Origin: Gemmatimonadaceae bacterium
GTDB taxonomy: Bacteria; Gemmatimonadota; Gemmatimonadetes; Gemmatimonadales; Gemmatimonadaceae
Assembly: GCA_020852815.1 (NCBI GenBank)
Contig: JADZAN010000024.1
Coordinates: forward strand, 62,001 to 126,000
DNA: 64,000 bases
Direction of reading: 5' to 3'
The notes under the pieces were generated by a model that made no database searches, was not told where the DNA came from, and was given only the letters and a program-made list of their open reading frames with translations. This document shows, one piece after another, positions 9,272-17,934 of this stretch. The position numbers and the translations under genes are program-made. The first letter of the stretch is position 1, and the number at the start of each line of letters is the position of its first letter.

Positions 9272-9553
9272 GTGCGTTTACTTGACAGGATCTTCCAGTG
9301 CGCTGAACTTGCTGCTGACGGCAGGAGAGATCTCCTAAACGATCACAGAAGAAGGTGGATCAGGAATGCACGCCGGACAACAGCGCTGATCGCAGAAGCT
9401 GACATTGCCGCCGCCCGTTCAGCCGGAGTCAACGCAACGCCGAACCTGTTTCTGAATGATCTTCGACTGGTTGGCGTAGTTGACGCAAGCACGTTGGACG
9501 CACTCTTTCGTATGCAGCTCAGCCGAGCGACGCGGCACCAATCCGACAGGTGA
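9272..9553 (+). pseudogene. C-terminal remnant of a DsbA/thioredoxin-fold protein
   Basis: The only recognisable part is the C-terminal half, with IAAARSAGVNATPNLFLNDL then RLVGVVDASTLDALF. This is the cis-Pro (TP) strand and final helix of DsbA-like oxidoreductases. The CxxC half is missing and the GTG start is weak, so it is probably a truncated gene. Codon use differs from the core (TTA, TTT, CTT codons). Its TGA overlaps the next ATG as TGATG, so the pair was, or is, translationally coupled. Compare the intact DsbA-like gene at 40221. Confidence 0.6.
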
Positions 9554-10689
9554 TGCAGACGCGGTTGACAACGACTTTCGCGTGCGCCTTTGCCGACTAC
9601 GTCCAGCCCAACGATCGCCCACCGCGACGCAAGTTGCCGGCAAGGCCTGTCGGTCGACGACGGGCGATGACTCTACTGCTACTGCTCTTGCCCCTGGCCG
9701 CGGCTGCCGTGCTACCCACGCCAGCGGACGCACAAGGGGCGACAAGAATCGTTGACGATCGCGGTAGGCCGATCGCGGGGGCTCGCGTCGAAGTCTGGAA
9801 TGGCACATCTCGCGAATCGATCGCCTTCTCTGATGATTCGGGATGGGTATTCATTCGAGATGGGGATCCTGAGCGTGGAGTTCTGATCAGGAAGATCGCG
9901 TACCAACCAGCGAACCTGCGGGTGGGCGACACCCGAGTCCATAGCGAGATCGTCCTCCGACCGGTTGTCGTACCTCTGTCGCGCGTGGTTGTGGAAGACC
10001 GGCGCGACGCCTGCAAGGCAGGGAATCCAGACTCGGCACTCGCCATGCTTCGCGTCCTGGGACGCACTTACTCGCGGGTACCTCCTGCGCATGGCGTTGC
10101 ATGGCGCGCAGTAGTCGATTCCAGCCTGGTCGCGACGAGCGATCTCGGTGACTACTCCACTGCGCACGATGACTCGACTGGAAGGCTCGTGGGCGCCGCC
10201 CAGATCGAAGCGGATTGGCATCGATTGGAACGCGGCGAGTATGCGGTGCGAACGGGTCTGGTTTCCTCGCGCGCTCGAAGGGCGGAAAGCTGGCGAACGG
10301 TCCCATTGGAAGTGTATCTCCTAGCGTTCCTGCTATCTCCCGCCTTCATCGATCAACACCGCGTGGGTTTGAGCCGGCAGAACGACCGGTTCAGAATCTC
10401 CTTCTGCCCAAAGCGCGGGGGACAGGGTCTGATCGGCGATTTGATCGCGGAGTCCGATTCTTCGCTCTCCAGTGTCTCGTATTCAATCCGTCTCGAAGGC
10501 GTCCGCCGCGCCCCATCCGCGCAGGTGGTCTTCGTCCCGCCGCGCCGAACGGACCCGCTTCCTCGCTATCTGTTCCCGGCTCAGTCGGTCTCATGGTGGC
10601 CGAGTCAGATCGGAGTCGATTGGTATGTTCAACGCCGGATGACGTTCAGCTTCTTTGAGGTGCGATCCTGCGATTACGGACGCTGCTAG
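9553..10689 (+). CDS. Secreted protein with carboxypeptidase-regulatory-like domain
   Basis: 378 aa. A basic stretch and a hydrophobic segment (MTLLLLLLPLAAAAVLPTPA) end in ADAQG, a likely signal peptide. Residues after cleavage match the carboxypeptidase-regulatory-like beta-sandwich: RIVDDRGRPIAGARVEVW, DDSGWVFI, RKIAYQPANL, VVVPLSRVVVEDRR. The rest (VLGRTYSRVPPAHGVAWRAV onward) is unfamiliar but has strand-like periodicity. The N-terminus overlaps the DsbA remnant (TGATG). An internal ATG at 9667 is the alternative start. Codon usage is less GC-rich than its neighbours, suggesting transfer. Function unknown; probably surface or periplasmic. The 298 bp downstream show no gene. Confidence 0.65.
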   Translation: MQTRLTTTFACAFADYVQPNDRPPRRKLPARPVGRRRAMTLLLLLLPLAAAAVLPTPADAQGATRIVDDRGRPIAGARVEVWNGTSRESIAFSDDSGWVFIRDGDPERGVLIRKIAYQPANLRVGDTRVHSEIVLRPVVVPLSRVVVEDRRDACKAGNPDSALAMLRVLGRTYSRVPPAHGVAWRAVVDSSLVATSDLGDYSTAHDDSTGRLVGAAQIEADWHRLERGEYAVRTGLVSSRARRAESWRTVPLEVYLLAFLLSPAFIDQHRVGLSRQNDRFRISFCPKRGGQGLIGDLIAESDSSLSSVSYSIRLEGVRRAPSAQVVFVPPRRTDPLPRYLFPAQSVSWWPSQIGVDWYVQRRMTFSFFEVRSCDYGRC

Positions 10690-10987
10690 CGCGGGGTCAT
10701 CTCATCGATGCTCGATCGCACTCGGCCCGCGCGTTCGCGTCGGTCCAGGTTCAAGCCCGGCGGGCGATTGCCGCAACAAGCGCGTGGCACCCGTGATGGC
10801 TGCGCCCAGCATGTCGGAAATGCAGGGCGATTTGTTGCCTCGTCCATCGATCGGAGGTCTGTTTAGCACCGGGCCCGCCCGGCTCCCATAGCGCGCGCCA
10901 GCGTTACTCGCGAGCATACGTCGCGGGCGCGCAAGGAGTGAGGGCGGTGAATGACCGCGGGACCAGCAGCGAGGCATAAGCAACTAC

Positions 10988-12268
10988 ATGGCGACGGGCG
11001 AATCGCATCGTCGGACTCCGCCGATGAATCGGCGCGTGGGCGATCGGCTCACGCCGCGCGAACTCTCGGCCGTGGGATACGGCGGCAAGTATCGCGTCTG
11101 CGTGATTGTCGGGACGCGCCCCGAAGCCATCAAGATGGCGCCGGTCATCCTCGAACTCTCGCAGCACCGCCAGGTGATCGAGACGATGGTGGTCACCACC
11201 GCGCAGCATCGCGAGATGCTGTCGCAGGCGCTCGATGCCTTCGGGATCAAGCCGCACGTCGACCTCGGGCTCATGTCGGCCAAGCAGGCGCTGGCCGACT
11301 TCACCGCCCGCGCGATGCTGGCGCTCTCGTCGTGCTTCTCCGAGCTGCGCCCAGACCTTGTCCTGGTGCAGGGCGACACGACCACGGTGCTCTGCGCCGC
11401 GCTCGCCGCGCACTACCTGGGCATTCCGGTGGGGCACGTCGAGGCGGGGCTGCGCTCGGGAAACCTGCGTAACCCGTTCCCCGAGGAACTCAATCGCCGC
11501 CTGGCCTCGGTGGTGGCCGACCTGCACTTTGCCCCGACGGACACGGCACGCCAGAACCTCCTGCGCGAGGGGGTCCCTGACGACCGCATCACCGTCACCG
11601 GCAACACGATCGTCGACGCGCTGCGGCGCATTCCCCGCAAGGCGCAGTTTGACGATGCGCGCCTCAACGACCTCCCATGGGAGAAGCGGCGCTTCGTCCT
11701 GTGCACCATGCACCGGCGTGAGAACCTGGGCGAGCCGCTGGCCAACATCTGCCGCGCGCTGGGCGAGCTGGCCACGATGCACACCGACACGCACTTCGTC
11801 TTCCCGGTGCACCTCAACCCGCACGTGCGCGACGTGGTGTTCGACGAGCTGTCGGGGATGCCTCGCGTCGAGCTCCTGGACCCGTTAGGCTACTCGGACC
11901 TGCTCGAACTGCTGCGGCGGTGCGAGTTCGCGATGACGGACTCCGGGGGAATCCAGGAAGAATGCCCGTCGCTGGGAAAGCCGGTCCTGATCCTGCGCAA
12001 GAACACCGAACGCCCCGAAGTGGTGGAGTCGGGGTTCGGGCGCGTGGTGGGGACCGACACGCTGGCGATCGTCGATGCGGCGACGCTCCTCCTCGACGAC
12101 TATCGCGAGATCGAGAAGATGACCTCGGGCGACAATCCCTTTGGCGATGGACTCGCCGCGCAACGCATCGTACAGACGCTGATGCGCCGCGCGCCGCGGC
12201 ATGCCGGGGGACACCCGGTCCCCGAGGGGCCGGCGCTCCTCCCGACGCGGCGAGTCGTGGAGCCATGA
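10988..12268 (+). CDS. wecB: UDP-N-acetylglucosamine 2-epimerase (non-hydrolysing)
   Basis: 426 aa. Family motifs in order: VIVGTRPEAIKMAPVILEL, VTTAQHREM, VQGDTTTVL, GHVEAGLRSG, TMHRRENLG, DSGGIQEE, RKNTERPE. It interconverts UDP-GlcNAc and UDP-ManNAc in the cytosol. It is first of five genes with ATGA or longer overlaps, so its product probably feeds the glycosyltransferase at 14098. About 30 extra N-terminal residues precede the usual start region, so a later start (for example the M at 11024) is possible. Confidence 0.93.
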   Translation: MATGESHRRTPPMNRRVGDRLTPRELSAVGYGGKYRVCVIVGTRPEAIKMAPVILELSQHRQVIETMVVTTAQHREMLSQALDAFGIKPHVDLGLMSAKQALADFTARAMLALSSCFSELRPDLVLVQGDTTTVLCAALAAHYLGIPVGHVEAGLRSGNLRNPFPEELNRRLASVVADLHFAPTDTARQNLLREGVPDDRITVTGNTIVDALRRIPRKAQFDDARLNDLPWEKRRFVLCTMHRRENLGEPLANICRALGELATMHTDTHFVFPVHLNPHVRDVVFDELSGMPRVELLDPLGYSDLLELLRRCEFAMTDSGGIQEECPSLGKPVLILRKNTERPEVVESGFGRVVGTDTLAIVDAATLLLDDYREIEKMTSGDNPFGDGLAAQRIVQTLMRRAPRHAGGHPVPEGPALLPTRRVVEP

Positions 12269-13176
12269 CATCCCGACGCGGCCGCCGCACGGAGCGGCCG
12301 CGCCCGGAGCCGCCTCGCACGGAGCCGCCGCGCACGGCCGCGATGCGGCGCCTCGCCGCACGAGCCTTCGCCGCGCTGCTCGCCGCAGTCATGGGAGCGG
12401 CTACACTCCCCGTCTCACGCGCGCACGCGCAGGAGCGCGCCAGCGCCCACGACGGCGCCCGCCCCTTGCTCGACCGGCGCGTCGACCTCTTCGCCGACCG
12501 GCACCAAGTCACGGGCGGCTACGGCGACTGGCGTGGCGTCGGGTTGCGGCTGTCGGTCCCCGTGGGGCAACGCGACACCTGGTTCGCCGAGGCGCTCGAG
12601 CGCCGCGCCTTCCGCGACGAGGGGACCTACCTCAGCGTTGCCAACCAACACGTCTGGAGTGAGCGCGTCTACACCTATGCAAGTGTGGGGGGCGGCTCGG
12701 GCGACTTCGTCCTCCCCGACCTGCGCCTCGACGCATCGCTCTCCACCAAGTGGGGGGCGCGACGCGCGCTCGTGACCACGCTCGGCACCACGCTCATCGA
12801 CGCCAAGCGCGGCTACCGCGACGTGGGGGGCTTTGCGGCGCTCACGGGCTACCTGTCGCCGTGGGCGGTGGCCGAGGGCGGGGTGCGTGTCACGCGCAGC
12901 ACGCCGGGCGACGTGGACGCCGCCAGGGGCAACGGGGCGTTGACGTTAGGCAGCCAGGGGCACACGGTCGTCGTCGTACGCGGCTCGTCGGGGCGCGAGG
13001 GGTACCAGTTGCTGGGGGCGGGGGCGGCGGTGCGGCGCTTCTCGAGCCAGGAGGGGAGCGCATCGGTGCGGCAGTGGGTGGGGGCGCACGGGGGGGTGCT
13101 GGTGCAAGGCGAGCACTATCGCAATCCGTTCTACCGTCGCACGGGGGTGACGCTTGGCGTCTTTGCCCACTGGTAG
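12265..13176 (+). CDS. YaiO-like outer-membrane beta-barrel protein
   Basis: 303 aa. ATGA overlap with wecB. A long basic N-region (Arg/Pro/Glu repeats), then a hydrophobic segment and a cleavage region at RAHAQE. The mature part alternates short beta strands ending in the C-terminal GVTLGVFAHW; a terminal Trp/Phe strand is typical of outer-membrane barrels. The central pattern, with WAVAEGGVRVTRS and HTVVVVRG-like strands, resembles YaiO-family barrels, which occur next to polysaccharide synthesis genes. It may export or anchor the polymer; this is inference. Confidence 0.65.
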   Translation: MTSRRGRRTERPRPEPPRTEPPRTAAMRRLAARAFAALLAAVMGAATLPVSRAHAQERASAHDGARPLLDRRVDLFADRHQVTGGYGDWRGVGLRLSVPVGQRDTWFAEALERRAFRDEGTYLSVANQHVWSERVYTYASVGGGSGDFVLPDLRLDASLSTKWGARRALVTTLGTTLIDAKRGYRDVGGFAALTGYLSPWAVAEGGVRVTRSTPGDVDAARGNGALTLGSQGHTVVVVRGSSGREGYQLLGAGAAVRRFSSQEGSASVRQWVGAHGGVLVQGEHYRNPFYRRTGVTLGVFAHW

Positions 13177-14101
13177 CCGCGGCGCCGCGCGCACGCCGCG
13201 CGACCTGGCCGCGCTCCCGCACACGGGCGATGCGCGTGCGCGCCTGCTGGGCGAGCTGCGCGTGCGCGGGTCGCGCGGCGGGATCATCGGCGCGCATCGT
13301 GCCATGGTCACCGGGCGCCTCACGCCGTCGCGCGTGTCCAGCATGGTGGTCATCCCCGCGTTGCTCGCCGCGCTGGTCACCGTCCTCCTTCGCCCGTTAG
13401 GCGAGGCGTGGCGCCTGGCGTTCGAGCGCCTGGCGCCGCTGCTGGGGATGGACGAGCCCATCGGCTTCGCCGCCGTCTCGCTGGGCGACTACCTCACCTT
13501 CTACGTCCCGCACGTCACCACGCCGGCGCCGCTCCCCGGGGTGTGGCACTTCTGGGTCGTGGGAGGGATCTGCGCGCTGGTGCTCGCGGCGTCGTTGCTC
13601 CTGCCGGATCGCTTCACGCCGCTGCGCTACTACCTGCGCTTTGCAACGCTGGTGCAGCTGTCGAGCATCCTCTACTTCGCCATCAGGCCCGGCTTCTTTC
13701 CGTACGCACTGCCGCAGTACACGCTCGGCTTCCTCCAGGCGGGGTGCGCCGTCCTCGTGCTCATCCCGCTCGTCCTCGGGCTGACCTTCTTCCCGTTCGA
13801 CATCGCGCTGTGGCGCAAGGTGCTGCTCACCGTGCTCACGGTGGGGCACATCGCCGTCCTCCTCCCGCTGCAGGTGCTGCTGCACGCCTACGTGGTGCAG
13901 CACCTCTCGCTTCTCGCGCTCCCCACGATGTTCTTCCTGTGGGGGATGCTGCTGGAGATCTTCGTCTTCGTCGGCTTCTACGGCTGGGGGATGAGCTGGC
14001 CCGATGCGCCACGCGCCACGCCGTGGCTGCGTGAGCGCGGCGACGGACGCGTGCGCCCGACCAGCGGCGCGCACACCGCACAGCGCGGCGGGGCGCGATG
14101 A
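13154..14101 (+). CDS. Polytopic membrane protein of the exopolysaccharide operon
   Basis: 315 aa as drawn from a TTG that overlaps the previous gene by 23 bp. A start near 13301 (MVTGRLTPSRVSSM) would fit the hydrophobicity better. About seven membrane segments follow (for example SSMVVIPALLAALVTVLL, VWHFWVVGGICALVLAAS, MFFLWGMLLEIFVFVGF). No catalytic motif was recognised. It sits between the barrel and the synthase gene (ATGA overlap with the latter), so it may be a partner of the synthase in the inner membrane. Confidence 0.6.
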   Translation: MASLPTGSRGAARTPRDLAALPHTGDARARLLGELRVRGSRGGIIGAHRAMVTGRLTPSRVSSMVVIPALLAALVTVLLRPLGEAWRLAFERLAPLLGMDEPIGFAAVSLGDYLTFYVPHVTTPAPLPGVWHFWVVGGICALVLAASLLLPDRFTPLRYYLRFATLVQLSSILYFAIRPGFFPYALPQYTLGFLQAGCAVLVLIPLVLGLTFFPFDIALWRKVLLTVLTVGHIAVLLPLQVLLHAYVVQHLSLLALPTMFFLWGMLLEIFVFVGFYGWGMSWPDAPRATPWLRERGDGRVRPTSGAHTAQRGGAR

Positions 14102-15411
14102 TCGTCACGATCCTCGTCGCGCTCCTGTGGTCGGTGGTCGCGGTGCTGGCGATCTACACCGTGCGCCACTACGTCTTCACCTTCAATCGCCTGTTTGGGC
14201 GCCACCGGCAGCCGTACGTCGACATCACCGTTGCCGACTGGCCGCCGGTCACGGTCTTCATCCCATGCCATAACGAGGCGCAGGTCATCCACGGGTCGAT
14301 CGATGCGCTCCTGGCCGCCGACTACCCGCGCGACCGCCTGACGATCATCCCGATCGACGATCGCTCGACCGACACCACCGGGGCAATCCTGCGCGACTAC
14401 GCGTCACGACACCCGGAGGTCATCAGGCCGGTGTGGCGCACTGGGGGGACGCCGGGAAAGGCAGCGGCGCTGGCCGAGGCGAGTGCGCGCGTGGGGAGCG
14501 AGGTCCACCTCGTCTTCGACGCCGACTACATCCCCGGCCCCAAGCTCCTCAAGCAGCTCGTGGCCCCCTTCTTCGATCCCGAGGTGGGAGCGGTGATGGG
14601 GCGCGTGGTGCCGCAGAACGTGAAGCGCTCGCTCCTCACGCGCCTCCTCGACCTCGAGCGCGCGGGCGGCTACCAGGTGGACCAGCAGGCGCGCATGAAC
14701 CTGGGACTGGTGCCGCAGTACGGCGGCACGGTGGGCGGCGTGCGTCGCGAGGCGCTGTCGAGCGTTGGGGGGTGGCGCACCGACACCCTGGCCGAGGACA
14801 CCGACATGACCTTCCGCCTGCTCCTGCGCGGGTGGGAGGTGGTGTACCAGAACCGCTCCGAGTGCTACGAGGAAGTACCCGAGCACTGGCCGACCCGCAT
14901 TCGCCAGATCCGGCGCTGGACGCACGGGCACAACCAGGCGCTGCGGCGCTACGTGAATCGCGTGCTGGCTCGGCGCGGGAACGTGTCGTGGCTGCAGGCG
15001 CTCGACGGCACGCTGCTGTTAGGGGTCTTCGCGGTGGGGCCCATCCTTCTCGCGGGTTGGATCCTTGCCCTGGTCCTCTATTACCTGGGCTACCAGCCGT
15101 CCTCGGGGATCCTGATGGTCCTCGTCATCTCGGCGTTCAGCACGCTGGGGAACTTCGCGGCCTTCTTCGAGGTGGCAACGGCCACGCGGCTCGACGCGTC
15201 GCGCAACCGCGTGCGCCTCCTCCCGTTTCTCTTCTTCGGCTTCCTGGTCTCGCTCATGGCGGTGTCGCAGGAGACGCTGCTGCAGTTCGTGGGACGCGGG
15301 CTGGGATGGCGCAGCAACAAGCGCTGGGACAAGACGGAGCGCTACCGTCAGGCGCAAGACGGCGGCAACGGCGGCGGCAGCGGCCAGTTGGGCCATGGCG
15401 GGGCAGCATGA
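14098..15411 (+). CDS. Processive family-2 glycosyltransferase (cellulose/PNAG-synthase type)
   Basis: 437 aa. N-terminal membrane helix, then a GT2 domain: VTVFIPCHNEAQVI, IDDRSTD, DADY (DxD), AEDTDMTFRL and the QIRRW polymerase motif. Three to four C-terminal membrane helices follow. This is the layout of PgaC, cellulose and hyaluronan synthases, which polymerise and extrude a beta-linked chain. The wecB gene in the same operon suggests a ManNAc- or GlcNAc-containing chain. No deacetylase (PgaB-like) is present nearby. It overlaps both neighbours by ATGA, so expression is coupled. Confidence 0.85.
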   Translation: MIVTILVALLWSVVAVLAIYTVRHYVFTFNRLFGRHRQPYVDITVADWPPVTVFIPCHNEAQVIHGSIDALLAADYPRDRLTIIPIDDRSTDTTGAILRDYASRHPEVIRPVWRTGGTPGKAAALAEASARVGSEVHLVFDADYIPGPKLLKQLVAPFFDPEVGAVMGRVVPQNVKRSLLTRLLDLERAGGYQVDQQARMNLGLVPQYGGTVGGVRREALSSVGGWRTDTLAEDTDMTFRLLLRGWEVVYQNRSECYEEVPEHWPTRIRQIRRWTHGHNQALRRYVNRVLARRGNVSWLQALDGTLLLGVFAVGPILLAGWILALVLYYLGYQPSSGILMVLVISAFSTLGNFAAFFEVATATRLDASRNRVRLLPFLFFGFLVSLMAVSQETLLQFVGRGLGWRSNKRWDKTERYRQAQDGGNGGGSGQLGHGGAA

Positions 15412-16520
15412 GCGTCGTCGCCTTCCTCGCACTGTTCGCGGTGGCGGTGGCGTGGTTCCTCCTCCCCCTCCTCCCCGCGCTGCGCGAGTTGCTGTCACCC
15501 ACCGACGCCGAGCCGCTGACGGCCGTTGGGCAGGACGCGGGCGACCTCACGGTCTTCGCCGATGGCTTTCGCGACTACCTCGCGCGCCAGCTGCCCACCG
15601 CCCCCTCCTCCGCCCCCTCCACCGACCCCTCCACCGCCGCGTCACGCGTGGGGACGCTCGTGGACGGGACCCCCTTCGTGCAGCTGGCGGAGAGCGCCGA
15701 GCTGCTGCGCGAAGTGGCGCTGACCGACGGCTCGATCCCGCGCGTCGTCATCGCCGAGCGCGCGCTCACCCTCCCCGGCGGCGAGACCTTCCCGCTCGAG
15801 GTCCTCGCGCGTGGCCCGCTGCGCGCGGGGAAGGGGACAATCTTCCGGGCGCTCCTTGGCATGGATGACCTCACGCTCGGCGCCGGCTCCGAGATCCTGC
15901 GCTGGGTGCACGCCGATGGCACGTTGCGGCTGGCGGAAGGGTGCACGGTGCACGGGCGCGCCTCCGCCACCGCACGCATCCTCCTCGGACCCGACGTTGC
16001 CTTCTCGCGCATCCGCGCCGCGCACATCGCCGCTGTCCCCGACCCGACCGCAGACGACGCGCTCGCACTGCTCGACGACGCTCCGTCTCTCCCTCCCGTC
16101 ATCAGCGGCACCGCCAGGCTCCCCGCCGGGACGTTGCGCGAACGCGGCTACACGCGCGTCCCCGGCGACCTCACCATCCCCGCCGGCGGAACCGTGACCG
16201 GGGCGCTCGTCGTGCAAGGGCGACTCTCTGTGGGCGAAGGAGCGCGCGTTGGCGGGAGCGTGAAGGTGCACGGCGAGTGCACGCTCGCCGCCGACGCGGT
16301 GATCGACGGGACGCTGGTGTCGCGCCGCGGGGTCACGCTCGGCGCGCGCTGCCTGGTGCAGGGCTCGATCGTGGCCGAGGGCGACGTCGTGGTGGGAAGC
16401 GGGAGCTGGGTCGGGTCGCCATCGACCCCGGCCTCCATCGCCGCCGTGCGCGTGACGATCCGCAGCGGGGCGCAGGTGTTCGGGGCTATCTCGGCACGTT
16501 TGGGCGCCCAGACCGGCTGA
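15408..16520 (+). CDS. Membrane-anchored bactofilin-like (polymer-forming) protein
   Basis: 370 aa. One N-terminal membrane helix (SVVAFLALFAVAVAWFLLPL), a linker rich in Pro/Ser/Thr, then Gly-rich repeats with the periodicity of a right-handed beta-helix: TIPAGGTVTGALVVQGRL, SVGEGARVGGSVKVHG, VIDGTLVSRRGVTLG, CLVQGSIVAEGDVVVGSG. Bactofilins and 'polymer-forming cytoskeletal' proteins show this pattern. It is last in the five-gene operon, overlapping the synthase gene by ATGA. A scaffold for positioning the polysaccharide machinery is a reasonable guess. Confidence 0.65.
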   Translation: MSVVAFLALFAVAVAWFLLPLLPALRELLSPTDAEPLTAVGQDAGDLTVFADGFRDYLARQLPTAPSSAPSTDPSTAASRVGTLVDGTPFVQLAESAELLREVALTDGSIPRVVIAERALTLPGGETFPLEVLARGPLRAGKGTIFRALLGMDDLTLGAGSEILRWVHADGTLRLAEGCTVHGRASATARILLGPDVAFSRIRAAHIAAVPDPTADDALALLDDAPSLPPVISGTARLPAGTLRERGYTRVPGDLTIPAGGTVTGALVVQGRLSVGEGARVGGSVKVHGECTLAADAVIDGTLVSRRGVTLGARCLVQGSIVAEGDVVVGSGSWVGSPSTPASIAAVRVTIRSGAQVFGAISARLGAQTG

Positions 16521-16870
16521 TTCTTCCGCTTTTGGCGACTTCGCCTTCTGGATCGTAGACCGGGCTCGGCGTTGTCGCCGGGCGGGGAGAGCGAGAGTCG
16601 GAAGATCCGACCACCAGTCAGCGCCCGATCCGCATCGCGATCTCACGAGTCAAGGCTTTGCAGGGAAACAACTTCCACGGCTCGGCTCACCGGGAATGTC
16701 TGGCGCGCGTGCCCGTGGGGGACCCGGCACGGATTGGGGGGATACCGCTGGCACCCCCGGGCACACGGCTTGCCTACCTTGTTTGTGACCTTTCTCACGA
16801 TTTCTGCACACCGCGCGCGAGGGTGGGCGATGTAGCGTGAGATGGCTTCAAGTCTCAGACGGAGTGAGTG
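16521..16870 (+). promoter_or_regulatory. Intergenic leader with sigma-54-type promoter for the PEP-CTERM gene
   Basis: This 350-bp gap holds no gene. GGGCAC at 16759-16764 and TTGCC at 16770-16774 are separated by 5 bp, matching the -24/-12 layout of sigma-54 promoters (TGGCAC-N5-TTGCW) apart from G for T at the first position. Transcription would start near 16785, about 85 nt before the gene. In characterised bacteria PEP-CTERM genes are controlled by RpoN with the PrsK/PrsR pair, so the site fits its context. Confidence 0.6.
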
Positions 16871-17734
16871 ATGAGCACGATGACGCGCATCCTGCGGGGT
16901 GCCTTGGCGAGCGCTGTCCTGGTTGGGGTTCTCCCGGCCGGGGCGCAGGCGCAGCGCACCGTGTACCCTGGTGGGCCATGGATCTCGGATGTTCGTGGCT
17001 CCGGTGGATCGGCCGCGATCACGGGGAACAACCCGCGCAACGGCAACGGATCGTTGGAGCTGGCAGTAAGCGGCGACCTGCGGGACTGGGGGTGGTTCAA
17101 CCTCTTCTCGGGCGATCCGGCGACGACGCAGGGGTGGGGGCAGCTGTCGCAGTTGACGCAGGTGGGCTTCGACTGGTATCGCGTGGCGATGGGGCCCACG
17201 GGCGATGCACCGTGGCAGGCGCAATCGCCGGCGCTTCGCCTGTACGTGCGCAGCGGCCCGATTGGCGCGCCGGTGTACAGTGAGCTGGTGTGGGAACGCT
17301 GGTACACGCTGGCGCAGCCCGCGCCCACCAATCAGTGGATCTCCGAGAACGCGACCAACCAAATGTTCTGGCGCTTCGTGACGGGGCAGGGATACACGAT
17401 CGACGATTGCAGCAGCCCCGCCACCATCACGCCCGGCATCCCGGTCAAGACCACGTCGCCGTCGGCGTGGGGGAACGGGAACAACTGCTACGCGTTAGGC
17501 GATGCGGTCGTCTACGGCATCGGGGTGGGGCTCGGCAGCAACTGGCCGCATGCCTACAAGGCCTTTGCCGACAACGTCACGCTCGGCTTCAACAACGACC
17601 CCGTGCTCGCGGTGCACGATAACTTCGAGCTCCAGTCGAGTACGACCCCCGAGCCGGCGACGATGCTCCTGCTCGGCAGCGGATTGGCCGGGATCGGCGG
17701 GGCGATGGCGCGTCGTCGCCGGAAGGGCGTGTAG
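16871..17734 (+). CDS. PEP-CTERM sorting-domain protein
   Basis: 287 aa. A signal peptide (LRGALASAVLVGVLPAGAQAQ) precedes a beta-rich exported domain. The C-terminus is a complete PEP-CTERM signal: PEPATMLLLGSGLAGIGG, then a short hydrophobic remainder and RRRRKG. Exosortase cleaves such tails and these proteins go with exopolysaccharide loci. Here the gene directly follows the five-gene polysaccharide operon. GGAG lies just upstream of the ATG; a GTG three bases earlier is the alternative. No exosortase gene is in the window. Confidence 0.9.
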   Translation: MSTMTRILRGALASAVLVGVLPAGAQAQRTVYPGGPWISDVRGSGGSAAITGNNPRNGNGSLELAVSGDLRDWGWFNLFSGDPATTQGWGQLSQLTQVGFDWYRVAMGPTGDAPWQAQSPALRLYVRSGPIGAPVYSELVWERWYTLAQPAPTNQWISENATNQMFWRFVTGQGYTIDDCSSPATITPGIPVKTTSPSAWGNGNNCYALGDAVVYGIGVGLGSNWPHAYKAFADNVTLGFNNDPVLAVHDNFELQSSTTPEPATMLLLGSGLAGIGGAMARRRRKGV

Positions 17735-17818
17735 CGCGCGCTGCCCCCTACACTGCCTCGTACACGGCGACGTCACGCGCCGGAACGCTGGCGACGCGGT
17801 CGACGCTGGTATCACTGC

Positions 17819-17844
17819 GGGGTCCGGGCTTTGGCTCGGGCCCC
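17819..17844 (+). terminator. Possible terminator after the PEP-CTERM gene
   Basis: GGGGTCCGGG and CTCGGGCCCC pair as a 10-bp stem with two G-T pairs and a 6-nt loop. There is no T-run, so intrinsic termination is uncertain. Confidence 0.35.
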
Positions 17845-17934
17845 GCGTCGCGTTCGAGAGGACGAAGGACGCGCTTGCGATGAACGCTCGCTGGAGCGAG
17901 GATGCGCGCATCGTCATCGAACGAGGGGTTCGCC

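Noticed and set aside
14433-15411. Long Arg/Gly/Ala-rich frames antisense or shifted to the GT2 gene
   Set aside because: They are typical shadows in GC-rich coding DNA. The GT2 motifs are in another frame.
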